Shown piece by piece: positions 1 to 5,674 of a stretch of 11,032 bases of DNA. Position numbers and translations under genes: made by a program. Position 1 is the first letter of the stretch; every line of letters starts with the position of its first letter. The notes below the pieces were generated by a model. It made no database searches. It was not told where the DNA came from and worked only from the letters and a program-made list of their open reading frames with translations. This DNA is from an uncultured Eubacterium sp. (GTDB lineage: Bacteria > Bacillota > Clostridia > Lachnospirales > Lachnospiraceae): the NCBI GenBank assembly GCA_910584595.1, contig CAJUBQ010000133.1:1-11032 (forward strand). Direction: 5' to 3'.

Positions 1-38
1 GAACAAATCGGGCAACGCACCCATTCTCTTGCTATCAT
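1..38 (-). CDS. Start of Cys-rich KTR zinc-ribbon protein (partial)
   Basis: Only the first 12 codons are in the window; they read MIAREWVRCPIC. The W-V-x-C-P-x-C opening is the hallmark of the short (about 55-70 aa) Cys-rich KTR family of Firmicutes, predicted small zinc ribbons of unknown function that are frequent on conjugative elements. The ATG at 36-38 is preceded by GGGAGG about 10 nt upstream, inside the end of the yjdF-like gene. The gap after the yjdF stop is 7 nt, so this is probably the third gene of the padR-yjdF operon. The family call rests on a dozen residues and needs the sequence left of the window. Confidence 0.6.
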   Translation of the reverse strand, partial: MIAREWVRCPIC

Positions 39-45
39 CAGAACA

Positions 46-462
46 TTACCTCCCTCTGTGCTTTGCTTTTTTCTTTTCCTGCCGCAAAGCGAATTGTCGC
101 TCTTTCTCTGCTTCTTTCTGTTCTCTGGACTTAACTCTACGTTCCAGTTTTCCCTGTTCATGTTGGAGCTTTAAGGCTTGCCTCGCTTTCGTTCCAATAC
201 CCTTGTTTTCCAACTGGCTGTTGATTTCCCTCTGCATACGCTTGGGATTGATTTTTCGTTCTTCGATTTTTTCTGTTTTAACTGGCGGGCTGAATTTCAG
301 CTTATGCCAGTTTTTGAGCAGAAAATCATACACTTCATAATCTTTCGGCTCTGCGCCGAACGTAACCTTGCAGACCTCATATTTGTCGCCGTCTATGCGC
401 TCAAACAATCCAATCCAAAAGGGATTTTCAAACAGAATTGTCAAGCTGCTTCTCATCGCCAT
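46..462 (-). CDS. yjdF: YjdF-family protein (DUF2992)
   Basis: The 138-aa product has the YjdF/DUF2992 layout. An N-terminal globular part (about residues 1-60) contains the LTILFENPFWIGLFER segment and a VTFGAEPKDYEVYDFLL block. A strongly basic, probably helical tail follows (about 65-138, KR/EKE-rich, ending KKKAKHRGR). The biochemical role of the family is not established. In Bacillus subtilis, yjdF lies behind a riboswitch that responds to azaaromatic compounds. Here no such leader is seen, because the gene follows padR after only 4 nt. The frame is open further upstream to 501, but the ATG at 462 has a GGGGGAG site about 8 nt upstream, overlapping the end of padR, so that start is preferred. 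It is probably controlled by the PadR-family protein encoded upstream. Confidence 0.85.
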   Translation of the reverse strand: MAMRSSLTILFENPFWIGLFERIDGDKYEVCKVTFGAEPKDYEVYDFLLKNWHKLKFSPPVKTEKIEERKINPKRMQREINSQLENKGIGTKARQALKLQHEQGKLERRVKSREQKEAEKERQFALRQEKKKAKHRGR

Positions 463-466
463 GCTA

Positions 467-991
467 TCAACTCCCCCTAAACTGGCTTTCAAATTTAGCA
501 AGCCATTCTAGCAGGGATTGGTATAACAAACGCTGCTGTTCAAAAATCGCTTTCCCACCCAATGGAATATCTGGATAGCTGGCGGCATATTCGTCAATGG
601 ATTTTGCTGAAGCCGTAAAATTGTCCCGCAGCTTCTTTATCAAATCCAGCGCTTTTTCCCTTTCCATTTTGTTTAAGTTTGTAATAACAACATTAAAGTC
701 AAACAGCAATGGGACTTTCTGGCTTGCGTATGTTTCCATAAGCTGCCCAAAATACGCCCGCCCTTTCTCTGTGATGGAATACACCGCTTTATCAGCAAAT
801 TTATCCCCTTTCACAATACTGCTCTCTAAATAGCCCTGCTCATTCATTTGAAGCACTTTCCGATAAATGGACGGGGCGCTAATCTTTGTCCATCTTGAAA
901 GATGATGGTATTCCACATCTTTCTGGATGTCGTATGCGCTCTGCGGTTTCTCCATAACAATTCCGAGAATTACCAAATCTATGGATGACAT
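467..991 (-). CDS. PadR-family transcriptional regulator
   Basis: The 174-aa product opens MSSIDLVILGIVMEKPQSAYDI, the typical start of the PadR winged helix (about residues 1-85). The winged helix includes SAPSIYRKVLQMNEQGYL as recognition helix and KAVYSITEKGRAYF as wing. The C-terminal half (about 90-174) is helical and fits the PadR dimerisation or effector domain; the total length matches the longer PadR subgroup. The ATG at 991 was chosen because GGAGGTGAG lies just upstream; an open frame to 1096 would put coding sequence across the promoter. PadR proteins usually repress their own operon and an adjacent detoxification gene, and release DNA on binding aromatic or drug-like ligands. A palindrome sits in the promoter of this gene. 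The first gene downstream is yjdF. The effector is unknown. Confidence 0.9.
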   Translation of the reverse strand: MSSIDLVILGIVMEKPQSAYDIQKDVEYHHLSRWTKISAPSIYRKVLQMNEQGYLESSIVKGDKFADKAVYSITEKGRAYFGQLMETYASQKVPLLFDFNVVITNLNKMEREKALDLIKKLRDNFTASAKSIDEYAASYPDIPLGGKAIFEQQRLLYQSLLEWLAKFESQFRGS

Positions 992-1019
992 ATTCTCACC
1001 TCCATTTTTACTATCATCA

Positions 1020-1048
1020 ATATTACTATTGTTAATAGTAAAAGTCAA
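1020..1048 (-). promoter_or_regulatory. padR-yjdF promoter with palindromic operator
   Basis: On the minus strand the sequence reads TTGACT (1043-1048), a 17-bp spacer, then TAATAT (1020-1025), a near-consensus sigma-A promoter about 30 nt before the padR start. A perfect 8-3-8 inverted repeat, TTACTATT-AAC-AATAGTAA (1023-1041), fills the spacer and overlaps the -10 box. This is where a repressor would block RNA polymerase. Binding by the PadR-family protein encoded directly downstream is an inference from position and family behaviour. Confidence 0.75.
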
Positions 1049-1120
1049 GGAAAATTTATATGACTGCCATCCATTTTTATTACCGCTATCTGTCACTAAT
1101 TATTTCTATACAATTAGGAT

Positions 1121-1834
1121 TTAGGAATTTGCCCGCATATCGAATTGAAATTCTTTTATTTCTCCAAACCTATTATCTAACACATAAAAAACCTTATGTG
1201 CTTTAACAGAATATACAAAGGAAACCCTCGTTGCCCATATTCCCTCCTGCCGAACAGATTCTAAGATTTTGAAAGCATCCGTGACTGAAAAATTATCATT
1301 TTGCTTTTCCAGTTGTTCCTTTGCCCTTTCAAACCTGTCATCTCCAGACACAATATATGGTCTGGTTATTTCTGGATTGAGTATGGAATAATTCGTTATC
1401 AGAGAATATCTTTTCTGCTCAAAACGGTGTCCAATTCCTGGCTCAATGATTAACACACGCCCTTTCCTGTCTGAAAGCATTGCCTGCATAGTAGCGTCTT
1501 TAGCATATACAATTTCTTGGTTCTTTACAATGCGGCAGGCATCGTCAAATGACAGTTCTCCTTTGACGTACTGTTCCGTCAAATCAGAAATTGCAACACA
1601 CCCTGCATTAGCAGAATACCTTCCCTTTTCGTTTCCATTTACATAAAGCAGCGTCCCGACATTCCCGTTCCTGTTTACTCCATGAAAAGAATGGTACTTA
1701 TTGTCTGGCATTTTTATCCCGATGAAAAATCTGCCTTTTTCTGCGATGACTGTATGCGTCCACACGGAAAGGTCAATGTCAAAGTTAAATCCAACGACGG
1801 TATCATTTCCGTTATATACAAACCTTGTACACAT
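1121..1834 (-). CDS. Cysteine Ntn-hydrolase, linear amide C-N hydrolase type
   Basis: The 237-aa product starts MCTRFVYNG. A Cys directly after the initiator Met is the nucleophile signature of the choloylglycine hydrolase / penicillin V acylase / C45 superfamily, whose members cleave linear amide bonds after Met removal. Other matching segments are GFNFDID (about 15-21), the ANAGCVAISDL block (about 75-85), SLITNYSIL with Asn148, and an Arg in ATRVSFVYS near the C-terminus. The Arg18 of classic bile-salt hydrolases is not obvious (GFNFD here), and the protein is shorter than their usual 315-340 residues, so the substrate may differ. Start choice: the ATG at 1834 has AAAGGGG just upstream, whereas a longer open frame lacks a site. 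It follows the acetyltransferase gene by 2 nt and must be co-transcribed. No signal peptide is seen, so it is predicted to be cytoplasmic. Confidence 0.75.
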   Translation of the reverse strand: MCTRFVYNGNDTVVGFNFDIDLSVWTHTVIAEKGRFFIGIKMPDNKYHSFHGVNRNGNVGTLLYVNGNEKGRYSANAGCVAISDLTEQYVKGELSFDDACRIVKNQEIVYAKDATMQAMLSDRKGRVLIIEPGIGHRFEQKRYSLITNYSILNPEITRPYIVSGDDRFERAKEQLEKQNDNFSVTDAFKILESVRQEGIWATRVSFVYSVKAHKVFYVLDNRFGEIKEFQFDMRANS

Positions 1835-1836
1835 AT

Positions 1837-2469
1837 TTACACCCCTTTCAGTTGTTCCATACATCCCGACTGTATTGCCTTTATATTCCCTGCAATCTTT
1901 TCTTCCGACCAGTCCCACCATCTCATTTTAAGCAACTGTTCTATTCTATCATCAGAAAAGCGTCTTTTTATTGGTTTTGCAGGGATGCCGCCCACAATAG
2001 TATAAGGCGGCACATCTTTCGTGACAACCGCACGAGTTCCAATAACTGCTCCGTCTCCAACCGTCACGCCTGCTAAAATAACCGCTTCATATCCAATCCA
2101 TACATCATTCCCAATGTTTATATCCCCTTTATTATCCCATGCTTCTGTGACACTCTTTTTCTCAAGCCCCCATTCTTCAAAAAACAACGGAAACGGATAG
2201 GTGGATAAGGAAGCCATCGTATGGTTTGCGCTGTTGAAAAGAAATTTTGCCCCGCAAGCAATCGAACAGAATTTTCCAATCCTGAGCTTATCGTGATTGA
2301 TTGCATAATGGTACAGTACATTGTTTCTCTCAAATTCCGCAGGATCACTCACAAAATCGTTATACATCGTATAATCGCCAATCTCAATATTTGGATTAGT
2401 GACCACGTTTTTTAAATAGATAGTCTGTGTATCCCCTGTCCTCGGAAATATTTTTTGTAAATCTGCCAT
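1837..2469 (-). CDS. Xenobiotic O-acetyltransferase, Vat/CatB-like
   Basis: The 210-aa product is a left-handed beta-helix (hexapeptide-repeat) acetyltransferase of the xenobiotic acetyltransferase group, which moves acetyl from acetyl-CoA to a hydroxyl of streptogramin A or chloramphenicol. Signature segments are YHYAINHDKLRIGKFCSIACG (about 53-73), SANHTM with the expected catalytic His83, GNDVWIGYEAVILAGVTVGDGAVIGTRAVVTKDV (hexapeptide coil), PPYTIVGGIPAKPIKRRF, and the C-terminal helix around KMRWWDWSEE. The length matches the family. AGGAGG (2478-2483) precedes the ATG. Many chromosomal relatives are not proven resistance genes, so actual drug inactivation is not established. The tight coupling to the amide hydrolase gene suggests joint action on a small molecule. 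Confidence 0.88.
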   Translation of the reverse strand: MADLQKIFPRTGDTQTIYLKNVVTNPNIEIGDYTMYNDFVSDPAEFERNNVLYHYAINHDKLRIGKFCSIACGAKFLFNSANHTMASLSTYPFPLFFEEWGLEKKSVTEAWDNKGDINIGNDVWIGYEAVILAGVTVGDGAVIGTRAVVTKDVPPYTIVGGIPAKPIKRRFSDDRIEQLLKMRWWDWSEEKIAGNIKAIQSGCMEQLKGV

Positions 2470-2504
2470 CTTGTTATCCTCCTGTTAATACATAATACAC
2501 CGTA

Positions 2505-2533
2505 ATTTTACCCTTTCGTTGATACATCCTCAA
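2505..2533 (-). promoter_or_regulatory. Predicted promoter of the acetyltransferase-amidase operon
   Basis: The minus strand shows TTGAGG (2528-2533), 17 bp, TAAAAT (2505-2510), about 35 nt before the acetyltransferase start. Two copies of TGATACA (plus strand 2519-2525 and 2543-2549) flank the -35 and could bind a regulator. No attenuator or peptide-stalling leader is visible. Confidence 0.5.
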
Positions 2534-2560
2534 TACATAGAATGATACAGAAATAATCAG

Positions 2561-2597
2561 TATAAAAGAGAGCTGCCATTGATACGGCAGCCCTCTC
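2561..2597 (-). terminator. Rho-independent terminator of the CD3324-type gene
   Basis: On the minus strand a 12-bp stem (arms 2586-2597 and 2566-2577, core GCTGCC/GGCAGC, two G-U pairs) closes an 8-nt loop and is followed by TTTTATA. It starts 4 nt after the stop codon of the gene upstream and separates that gene from the acetyltransferase operon. Confidence 0.82.
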
Positions 2598-2600
2598 CAA

Positions 2601-2864
2601 TTATTTCTGATATATTATTTTTCTTATAGCATATATCGAAAGATAATATTTATCCGCAAGTTTTTCAATAGAAACACCTCTGCGATATTCTTCAATGATA
2701 GCTTTATTGCGTCTTGCAAGTTCTTTCCGATAACCAGACAATTCACCCCAAGATTTATGCTGTTCGTTCTTAACTGGAATATAAATATATCCTGCTTGGA
2801 CATATTTTTGTAATTCCTCAATCAGCATATTGGGGAGAATGTCATTTGCATTCACATATTTCAT
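2601..2864 (-). CDS. CD3324-family small HTH protein
   Basis: The 87-aa product opens MKYVNANDILPNMLIEELQKYVQAGYIYIPVK, the conserved start of the CD3324 family of Clostridia. These are short proteins distantly like Mor-type phage activators. The middle is charged (SGYRKELARRNKAIIEEYRRG) and the C-terminus (about 58-87, VSIEKLADKYYLSIYAIRKIIY) reads as a helix-turn-helix, so DNA binding is likely; targets are unknown. AAGGAGG (plus-strand complement around 2875-2881) lies about 10 nt before the ATG. It is monocistronic, with a terminator just behind it, and its upstream region carries the nested inverted repeats at 2935-3011. Confidence 0.8.
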   Translation of the reverse strand: MKYVNANDILPNMLIEELQKYVQAGYIYIPVKNEQHKSWGELSGYRKELARRNKAIIEEYRRGVSIEKLADKYYLSIYAIRKIIYQK

Positions 2865-2903
2865 ACACAGGCTTCCTCCTTGATTCTCCTAAAGACCACT
2901 TGA

Positions 2904-2931
2904 AATGTGCATTTTTAGGTTCTAGTGTCAA
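2904..2931 (-). promoter_or_regulatory. Possible promoter of the CD3324-type gene
   Basis: The minus strand has a perfect TTGACA (2926-2931) with a weak CACATT 16 bp on (2904-2909), about 40 nt before the start codon. The -10 is poor, which would fit an activator-dependent promoter. An equally weak plus-strand pair, TTGAAA (2900-2905), 17 bp, TAGTGT (2923-2928), overlaps it and would start transcription near 2935. Confidence 0.3.
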
Positions 2932-2934
2932 GCA

Positions 2935-3011
2935 GCAAAGCCAGATATTCTACATCAGCGACTTATATTTCTCCATGCAAATGTCGCTTATTACACTGGC
3001 TTTGCATGGAG
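2935..3011. repeat. Nested, overlapping inverted repeats
   Basis: Three perfect inverted repeats share this segment. GCAAAGCCAG (2935-2944) pairs with CTGGCTTTGC (2996-3005). AGCGAC (2957-2962) pairs with GTCGCT (2983-2988). CTCCATGCAAA (2971-2981) pairs with TTTGCATGGAG (3001-3011). The first and third share 3001-3005, so they cannot form together; the second nests inside the first. Reading on the plus strand, a T-rich run (about 3018-3040) follows. The segment may be a multi-part operator or recombination site upstream of the CD3324-type gene, or a small structured RNA. No protein is encoded. Apart from these repeats and the T-rich run, 3012-3122 shows nothing recognisable. Confidence 0.75.
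2984..2998 (-). repeat. 15-bp dispersed repeat, copy A
   Basis: On the minus strand it reads CAGTGTAATAAGCGA. An identical copy is at 5886-5900. This copy lies within the nested inverted repeats, 120 nt upstream of the CD3324-type start codon. The match weakly extends on one side (TTTG after two mismatches, plus strand). Confidence 0.6.
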
Positions 3012-3122
3012 TAAACCTTTATTTTTTCTTTTTTTATTCCTACACATAATATCCTCCAACCGATAGCTTCACATCAATGCATCAAATAACCTTTTTCTTC
3101 GCATATTCTCTTTCATCATTTT

Positions 3123-3151
3123 TTGATATGAAATAGAACTTTTTGTATTAT
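3123..3151 (+). promoter_or_regulatory. Promoter of the XRE-type regulator
   Basis: TTGATA (3123-3128), a 17-bp spacer and TATTAT (3146-3151) form a strong sigma-A-type promoter. Transcription would start near 3158, giving a leader of nearly 150 nt before the start codon. Confidence 0.72.
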
Positions 3152-3252
3152 AGCACTTTTTATATTTAAACTCAATCATCCAGTGCTATTTGTTCTCATA
3201 TATGATATCTATAGTTCCTATGCATAGAGATTCTATCTCGTTTAATAGGAAC
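3151..3252 (+). promoter_or_regulatory. Structured leader of the XRE-type gene
   Basis: Two inverted repeats are visible. TAGCACT (3151-3157) and AGTGCTA (3182-3188) are a perfect 7-bp pair that overlaps the -10. Further on, GTTCCTAT (3214-3221) pairs with ATAGGAAC (3245-3252) and encloses GAGAT-TCT-ATCTC (3227-3239), with symmetric 5-nt internal loops on each side. TTCTATCTC occurs twice (3231-3239, 3254-3262). This could be an operator set or an RNA hairpin near the translation start; it matches no riboswitch class known to me. Confidence 0.45.
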
Positions 3253-3304
3253 TTCTATCTCTGTAAAATGGAACATAACAAATTTTAGAACAGGCGGTGG
3301 ACAT

Positions 3305-3718
3305 ATGGAAATGGAAAAGAACAAGAAAAACAGATACGGATTTGACTTCACTCCGATGGTGCTTGACATCAAAACTTTTCGTGAAGCCCAAAAGATAACA
3401 CGGGAGAAATTAGCGGAAACGCTTGATATTACGCCACGGCATCTCCAAGCAATCGAACTGGAAGGGAAACACCCAAGCCTCGGACTTTTGGCATATATCG
3501 CCACAATATTTGATATGCCTATCGACCCGTACATATTTCCAGATAAAGCAGATGCTAAAAGCGCTGTGCGGAAACGCTTGGATGTACTTCTGAATAAATT
3601 GAGTTACAGAGATTTGTCCATTCTTGAAGATATAGGTGAAGGCAATCAGGAGGGTTCCCTTCTCACTCTTTCATCACCTGTACAACCCAGTTTCATAATC
3701 GTTTATCCTGTGGTATGA
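3305..3718 (+). CDS. XRE-type HTH regulator, truncated by IS110 insertion
   Basis: Residues 1-113 look like a normal short XRE-family regulator. An N-terminal YGFDFTPMVLDI segment is followed by the five-helix HTH (about 21-75; ITREKLAETLDITPRHLQAIELEGKHPSL covers helices 2-4) and a C-terminal helical tail (RKRLDVLLNKLSYRDLSILEDIGEG). After about codon 114 the translation turns into low-homology residues running to a stop at 3716-3718. Base composition changes there, and this part is probably insertion-sequence DNA. The DNA-binding domain is intact, so the 137-aa fusion could still act. The ATG at 3305 follows AGGCGGTGG with short spacing. The native 3' end is proposed at 5380-5418. Such proteins usually control neighbouring genes or their own promoter; targets are unknown. 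Confidence 0.8.
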   Translation: MEMEKNKKNRYGFDFTPMVLDIKTFREAQKITREKLAETLDITPRHLQAIELEGKHPSLGLLAYIATIFDMPIDPYIFPDKADAKSAVRKRLDVLLNKLSYRDLSILEDIGEGNQEGSLLTLSSPVQPSFIIVYPVV

Positions 3719-3719
3719 T
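3711..3719 (+). promoter_or_regulatory. Extended -10 in IS110 left end
   Basis: TGG followed by TATGAT (3714-3719) is an extended -10 element. No good -35 lies 17 bp upstream (TTTCAT at 3691-3696). It could drive the bridge-RNA region alone, or be completed by the right-end TTGACA (5365-5370) when the element circularises. Confidence 0.4.
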
Positions 3720-3725
3720 ATCAGG

Positions 3726-3977
3726 CAGAGTCTGATGTCCAAAGGCGCTGCTGTTCCCCCTTTCAGCCGGCTTAGTCCGAGACTGCTTCGAAAGCATTCA
3801 GCCTGGCACATACGGCACATTCCGCTGACACAGAATTTTCATCCCCAGCTGTTAGCCCCAGCAGGAAAGGCTGACTGGGTGCATGCTCATTGCGCGAGGT
3901 TTCGGTCACCGTATGCAGCACAGGATAAACCTTTTACTTCAGGCTTCACAAATCCCGATCCGATTGGAGGTGATATC
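3726..3977 (+). ncRNA. Candidate IS110 bridge-RNA region
   Basis: IS110-subgroup elements encode, upstream of the transposase, a structured bridge RNA whose two loops pair with target and donor DNA. This segment has the right position, lies behind an extended -10, and is GC-richer and rich in stems. CCCAG plus TTAGCC (3844-3857) pair with GGCTGA plus CTGGG (3869-3879), with a 3-nt bulge. TGCTT-CGA-AAGCA (3784-3796) forms a small hairpin, and a GCTG/CAGC pairing is possible around 3747-3765. The reading frame is open here (ATG at 3735) but without an SD site, which fits an RNA. RNA ends and guide loops were not determined. Confidence 0.45.
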
Positions 3978-5249
3978 ATGTTAAAGATCAACTATATGTC
4001 CACCTTGTTTGTTGGTATTGATGTAAGCTCAAAGACCAACGCCGTCTATGCTATGGACTTTGAAGAAAACAAATATATCTCATCATCCTTTGGCAATAAT
4101 CAGCCGGGCGCCGATAAGCTTGTAAATCTGATTGCCGGGTGTATGCAGAAGCATAAAAACCTGGATACACTCCTTATCGTGCTGGAATCCACTTCTGTAT
4201 ACAGCGTGCATATTTCAAACTTCCTGTCGACCAGCGAGGTTCTCATGCCCTACAGGCCTTACGTCTTCTGTGTAAACCCAAAGGCCACTTCCAACTACCG
4301 CAAATCCTATATCGGAATGGAAAAGACCGACCCCACAGATGCATATCTCATTGCGGATTTTGGCAGGGTAGGCCGCACCAAAAAGCTGGAGCCATGGCGC
4401 GGCGGGCAGTTCATAGCCCTGAAACGCCTTACAAGGCGCCGTATGCACCTTTCAAAGTGCATCACCAGGGAGAAGACCTACATGGTCTCTAATCTTTACC
4501 TGAAGTTCAGCGAGCTTCAGCTCCTTGAAGGCGATGACAGGCCCTTTGGCAGTCTCTATGGCGCCACATCCTCCGCAGTCCTGACGGAATTTCTGTCACC
4601 ACAGGAGATCATTGATATGCCGGAAGAAGATCTGCTTACCTTCCTTGCGGAAAAGAGCAGGAACCGCATCTCAGACATATCCAGAACTTCCGAACTCCTG
4701 CGGAAGGCAGACAGGAATTCCTACCGGTTAGACAAGTGCATGTACGAACCACTGAACATATCACTGGCAAGCTCGTTTAACTGCATCCATGCCTATCAGA
4801 AAGAAATAAGGCTGATAGAACAGGCGATTGAAAAATGCATCAACGGAATGAACCCTAACGCCCTGACCATCCTTAAGTCCATACCCGGAATAGGTCCGGT
4901 ATGGGCATCGGGGATTCTATCAGAAATTGGCGATATAACAGCGTTTCATTCGTCCGATGCCCTTGCCAAATATGCCGGGCTTTACTGGCCCAAGGGTGAT
5001 TCCGGAGATTTCACTTTCGAGGACAACAAAATGTCGAAAGCTGGAAACCCCTATCTTCGCTACTGTCTTGGCGAAGCGGCAAACAGCGTCAGGAAACACA
5101 TTCCTGAATATGCTGATTTCTATGCCAGAAAATATGCTGAGGTGACCAAACATCAGCACAAAAGAGCACTCGCGCTTACATCTCGTAAATTTGTACGACT
5201 CGTTTTTGGATTGCTGGTCAAAAACCAACTGACACCGGCGAAAAGCTGA
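3978..5249 (+). CDS. IS110-family transposase (DEDD recombinase)
   Basis: The 423-aa product has the two IS110 domains. The N-terminal RuvC-like DEDD domain shows Asp15 in VGIDVSSKT, Glu70 in VLEST, and Asp118/Asp121 in KTDPTDA. The C-terminal Tnp_20 domain contains SIPGIGPVWASGILSEIGD (about 301-319, helix-hairpin-helix), LAKYAGLYW, and KMSKAGNPYLRYCL (about 361-374). Ser363 in that last motif is a candidate for the serine nucleophile of the Tnp domain; I could not align it to a reference. A helical linker (about 140-290) lies between. The protein cuts and rejoins DNA guided by the element's bridge RNA. The ATG at 3978 has GGAGG 7 nt upstream and matches the usual N-terminus. An in-frame extension from 3735 crosses the presumed RNA region and is rejected. 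The gene looks intact. Confidence 0.95.
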   Translation: MLKINYMSTLFVGIDVSSKTNAVYAMDFEENKYISSSFGNNQPGADKLVNLIAGCMQKHKNLDTLLIVLESTSVYSVHISNFLSTSEVLMPYRPYVFCVNPKATSNYRKSYIGMEKTDPTDAYLIADFGRVGRTKKLEPWRGGQFIALKRLTRRRMHLSKCITREKTYMVSNLYLKFSELQLLEGDDRPFGSLYGATSSAVLTEFLSPQEIIDMPEEDLLTFLAEKSRNRISDISRTSELLRKADRNSYRLDKCMYEPLNISLASSFNCIHAYQKEIRLIEQAIEKCINGMNPNALTILKSIPGIGPVWASGILSEIGDITAFHSSDALAKYAGLYWPKGDSGDFTFEDNKMSKAGNPYLRYCLGEAANSVRKHIPEYADFYARKYAEVTKHQHKRALALTSRKFVRLVFGLLVKNQLTPAKS

Positions 5250-5279
5250 ATCTGAATTAAACACTGGATCGAACTGACA

Positions 5280-5305
5280 TTCGGTTTTTAAGAAATCCTA
5301 CCGAA
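5280..5305 (+). terminator. Hairpin behind the transposase gene
   Basis: TTCGGT (5280-5285) pairs with ACCGAA (5300-5305) across a 14-nt loop, about 30 nt after the transposase stop. A T-run follows only at 5324-5329, so termination is weak or the hairpin has another role in the element's right end. Confidence 0.3.
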
Positions 5306-5379
5306 GGTCTGATAAGGTTACCCTTTTTTCAAAAAAACATATCAAAATCTTTTTCAAAAAGTTCTTGACATATCACCAG

Positions 5380-5418
5380 AATGCTTCTGGAGACAAGCAT
5401 ACACCAACAGGCGGGTGA
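5380..5418 (+). pseudogene. Proposed 3' end of the interrupted XRE-type gene
   Basis: Joined to the XRE fragment at the AAT shared by 3644-3646 and 5380-5382, this frame reads N-ASGDKHTPTGG and stops at TGA (5416-5418). The restored protein would be 125 aa, a normal size for a short XRE regulator. A hairpin terminator begins 12 nt after the stop, where a gene should end. The join is inferred; an uninterrupted homologue would settle it. Confidence 0.45.
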
Positions 5419-5430
5419 CAGCGAAGAAAG

Positions 5431-5457
5431 CCTACAAATCTTATTGGGATTTGTAGG
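5431..5457. terminator. Bidirectional hairpin terminator
   Basis: CCTACAAATC (5431-5440) and GATTTGTAGG (5448-5457) form a perfect 10-bp stem with a 7-nt loop. T-rich but interrupted tracts follow on both strands. It sits between the convergent XRE-type gene (plus) and the 62-aa gene (minus) and could serve both. Confidence 0.62.
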
Positions 5458-5471
5458 TATTATTCCAACCA

Positions 5472-5660
5472 TTATACTTCAAACTCTTTCATCTCTTGCC
5501 GCGACAACGGTCTGTCAAGTTGTTTCGACAACAATATTGCTTCTCTCAGGCAATACACTTTTCCGTCAGAAGGTGCTGTTAGTCTTCCGTCCGGCATTCT
5601 TTCGCCAAATCTACCGAATTTATCTATAATAATTTTTTGCTTCCTCTCTGCTACAATCAT
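5472..5660 (-). CDS. Small conserved-looking protein, 62 aa, unknown function
   Basis: The product reads MIVAERKQKIIIDKFGRFG at the start and ends RPLSRQEMKEFEV. It is soluble and charged, with PDGRLTAPSDGKVYCLREAILLSKQLDRPL in the middle. No signal peptide, membrane segment or Cys pair is present (one Cys), and I recognise no family. AGGAAGG lies 9 nt before the ATG at 5660; a GTG at 5669 is too close to that site. The frame looks genuine because of its even amino-acid mix, its SD site and a terminator 15 nt behind the stop. The SD overlaps the stop of a decayed frame upstream (5675-5800), so the two were probably one operon. Confidence 0.6.
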   Translation of the reverse strand: MIVAERKQKIIIDKFGRFGERMPDGRLTAPSDGKVYCLREAILLSKQLDRPLSRQEMKEFEV

Positions 5661-5674
5661 ACCACTCACCCTTC

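Larger units (their letters stand above)
3647..5382 (+). mobile_element. IS110-family insertion sequence
   Basis: The element has one transposase gene, a 5' non-coding end of about 330 bp and a 3' end of about 130 bp, with no terminal inverted repeats, as expected for IS110. The ends given assume a shared AAT (3644-3646 left, 5380-5382 right), the position at which the broken XRE frame can be rejoined. An alternative left end near 3697-3709 would place a right-end TTGACA (5365-5370) 17 bp from TATGAT (3714-3719) in a circularised form, the circle-junction promoter described for IS110. The ends are therefore uncertain by up to about 60 bp on the left. The element is GC-richer than its surroundings, which suggests a separate origin. 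Confidence 0.82.

Noticed and set aside
992..1096. Longer N-terminus for the PadR-family protein
   Set aside because: It would place coding sequence across the -35, -10 and palindrome. The ATG at 991 has GGAGGTGAG upstream and starts exactly at the family's N-terminus.
3735..3977. In-frame 81-residue N-terminal extension of the IS110 transposase
   Set aside because: The ATG at 3735 has no SD site, the residues do not resemble the family, and the region is where a bridge RNA is expected. The ATG at 3978 has GGAGG and gives the usual N-terminus.
4920..5264. Minus-strand open frame antisense to the transposase
   Set aside because: It lies wholly opposite a well-supported coding region, has no SD site and no recognisable motif.
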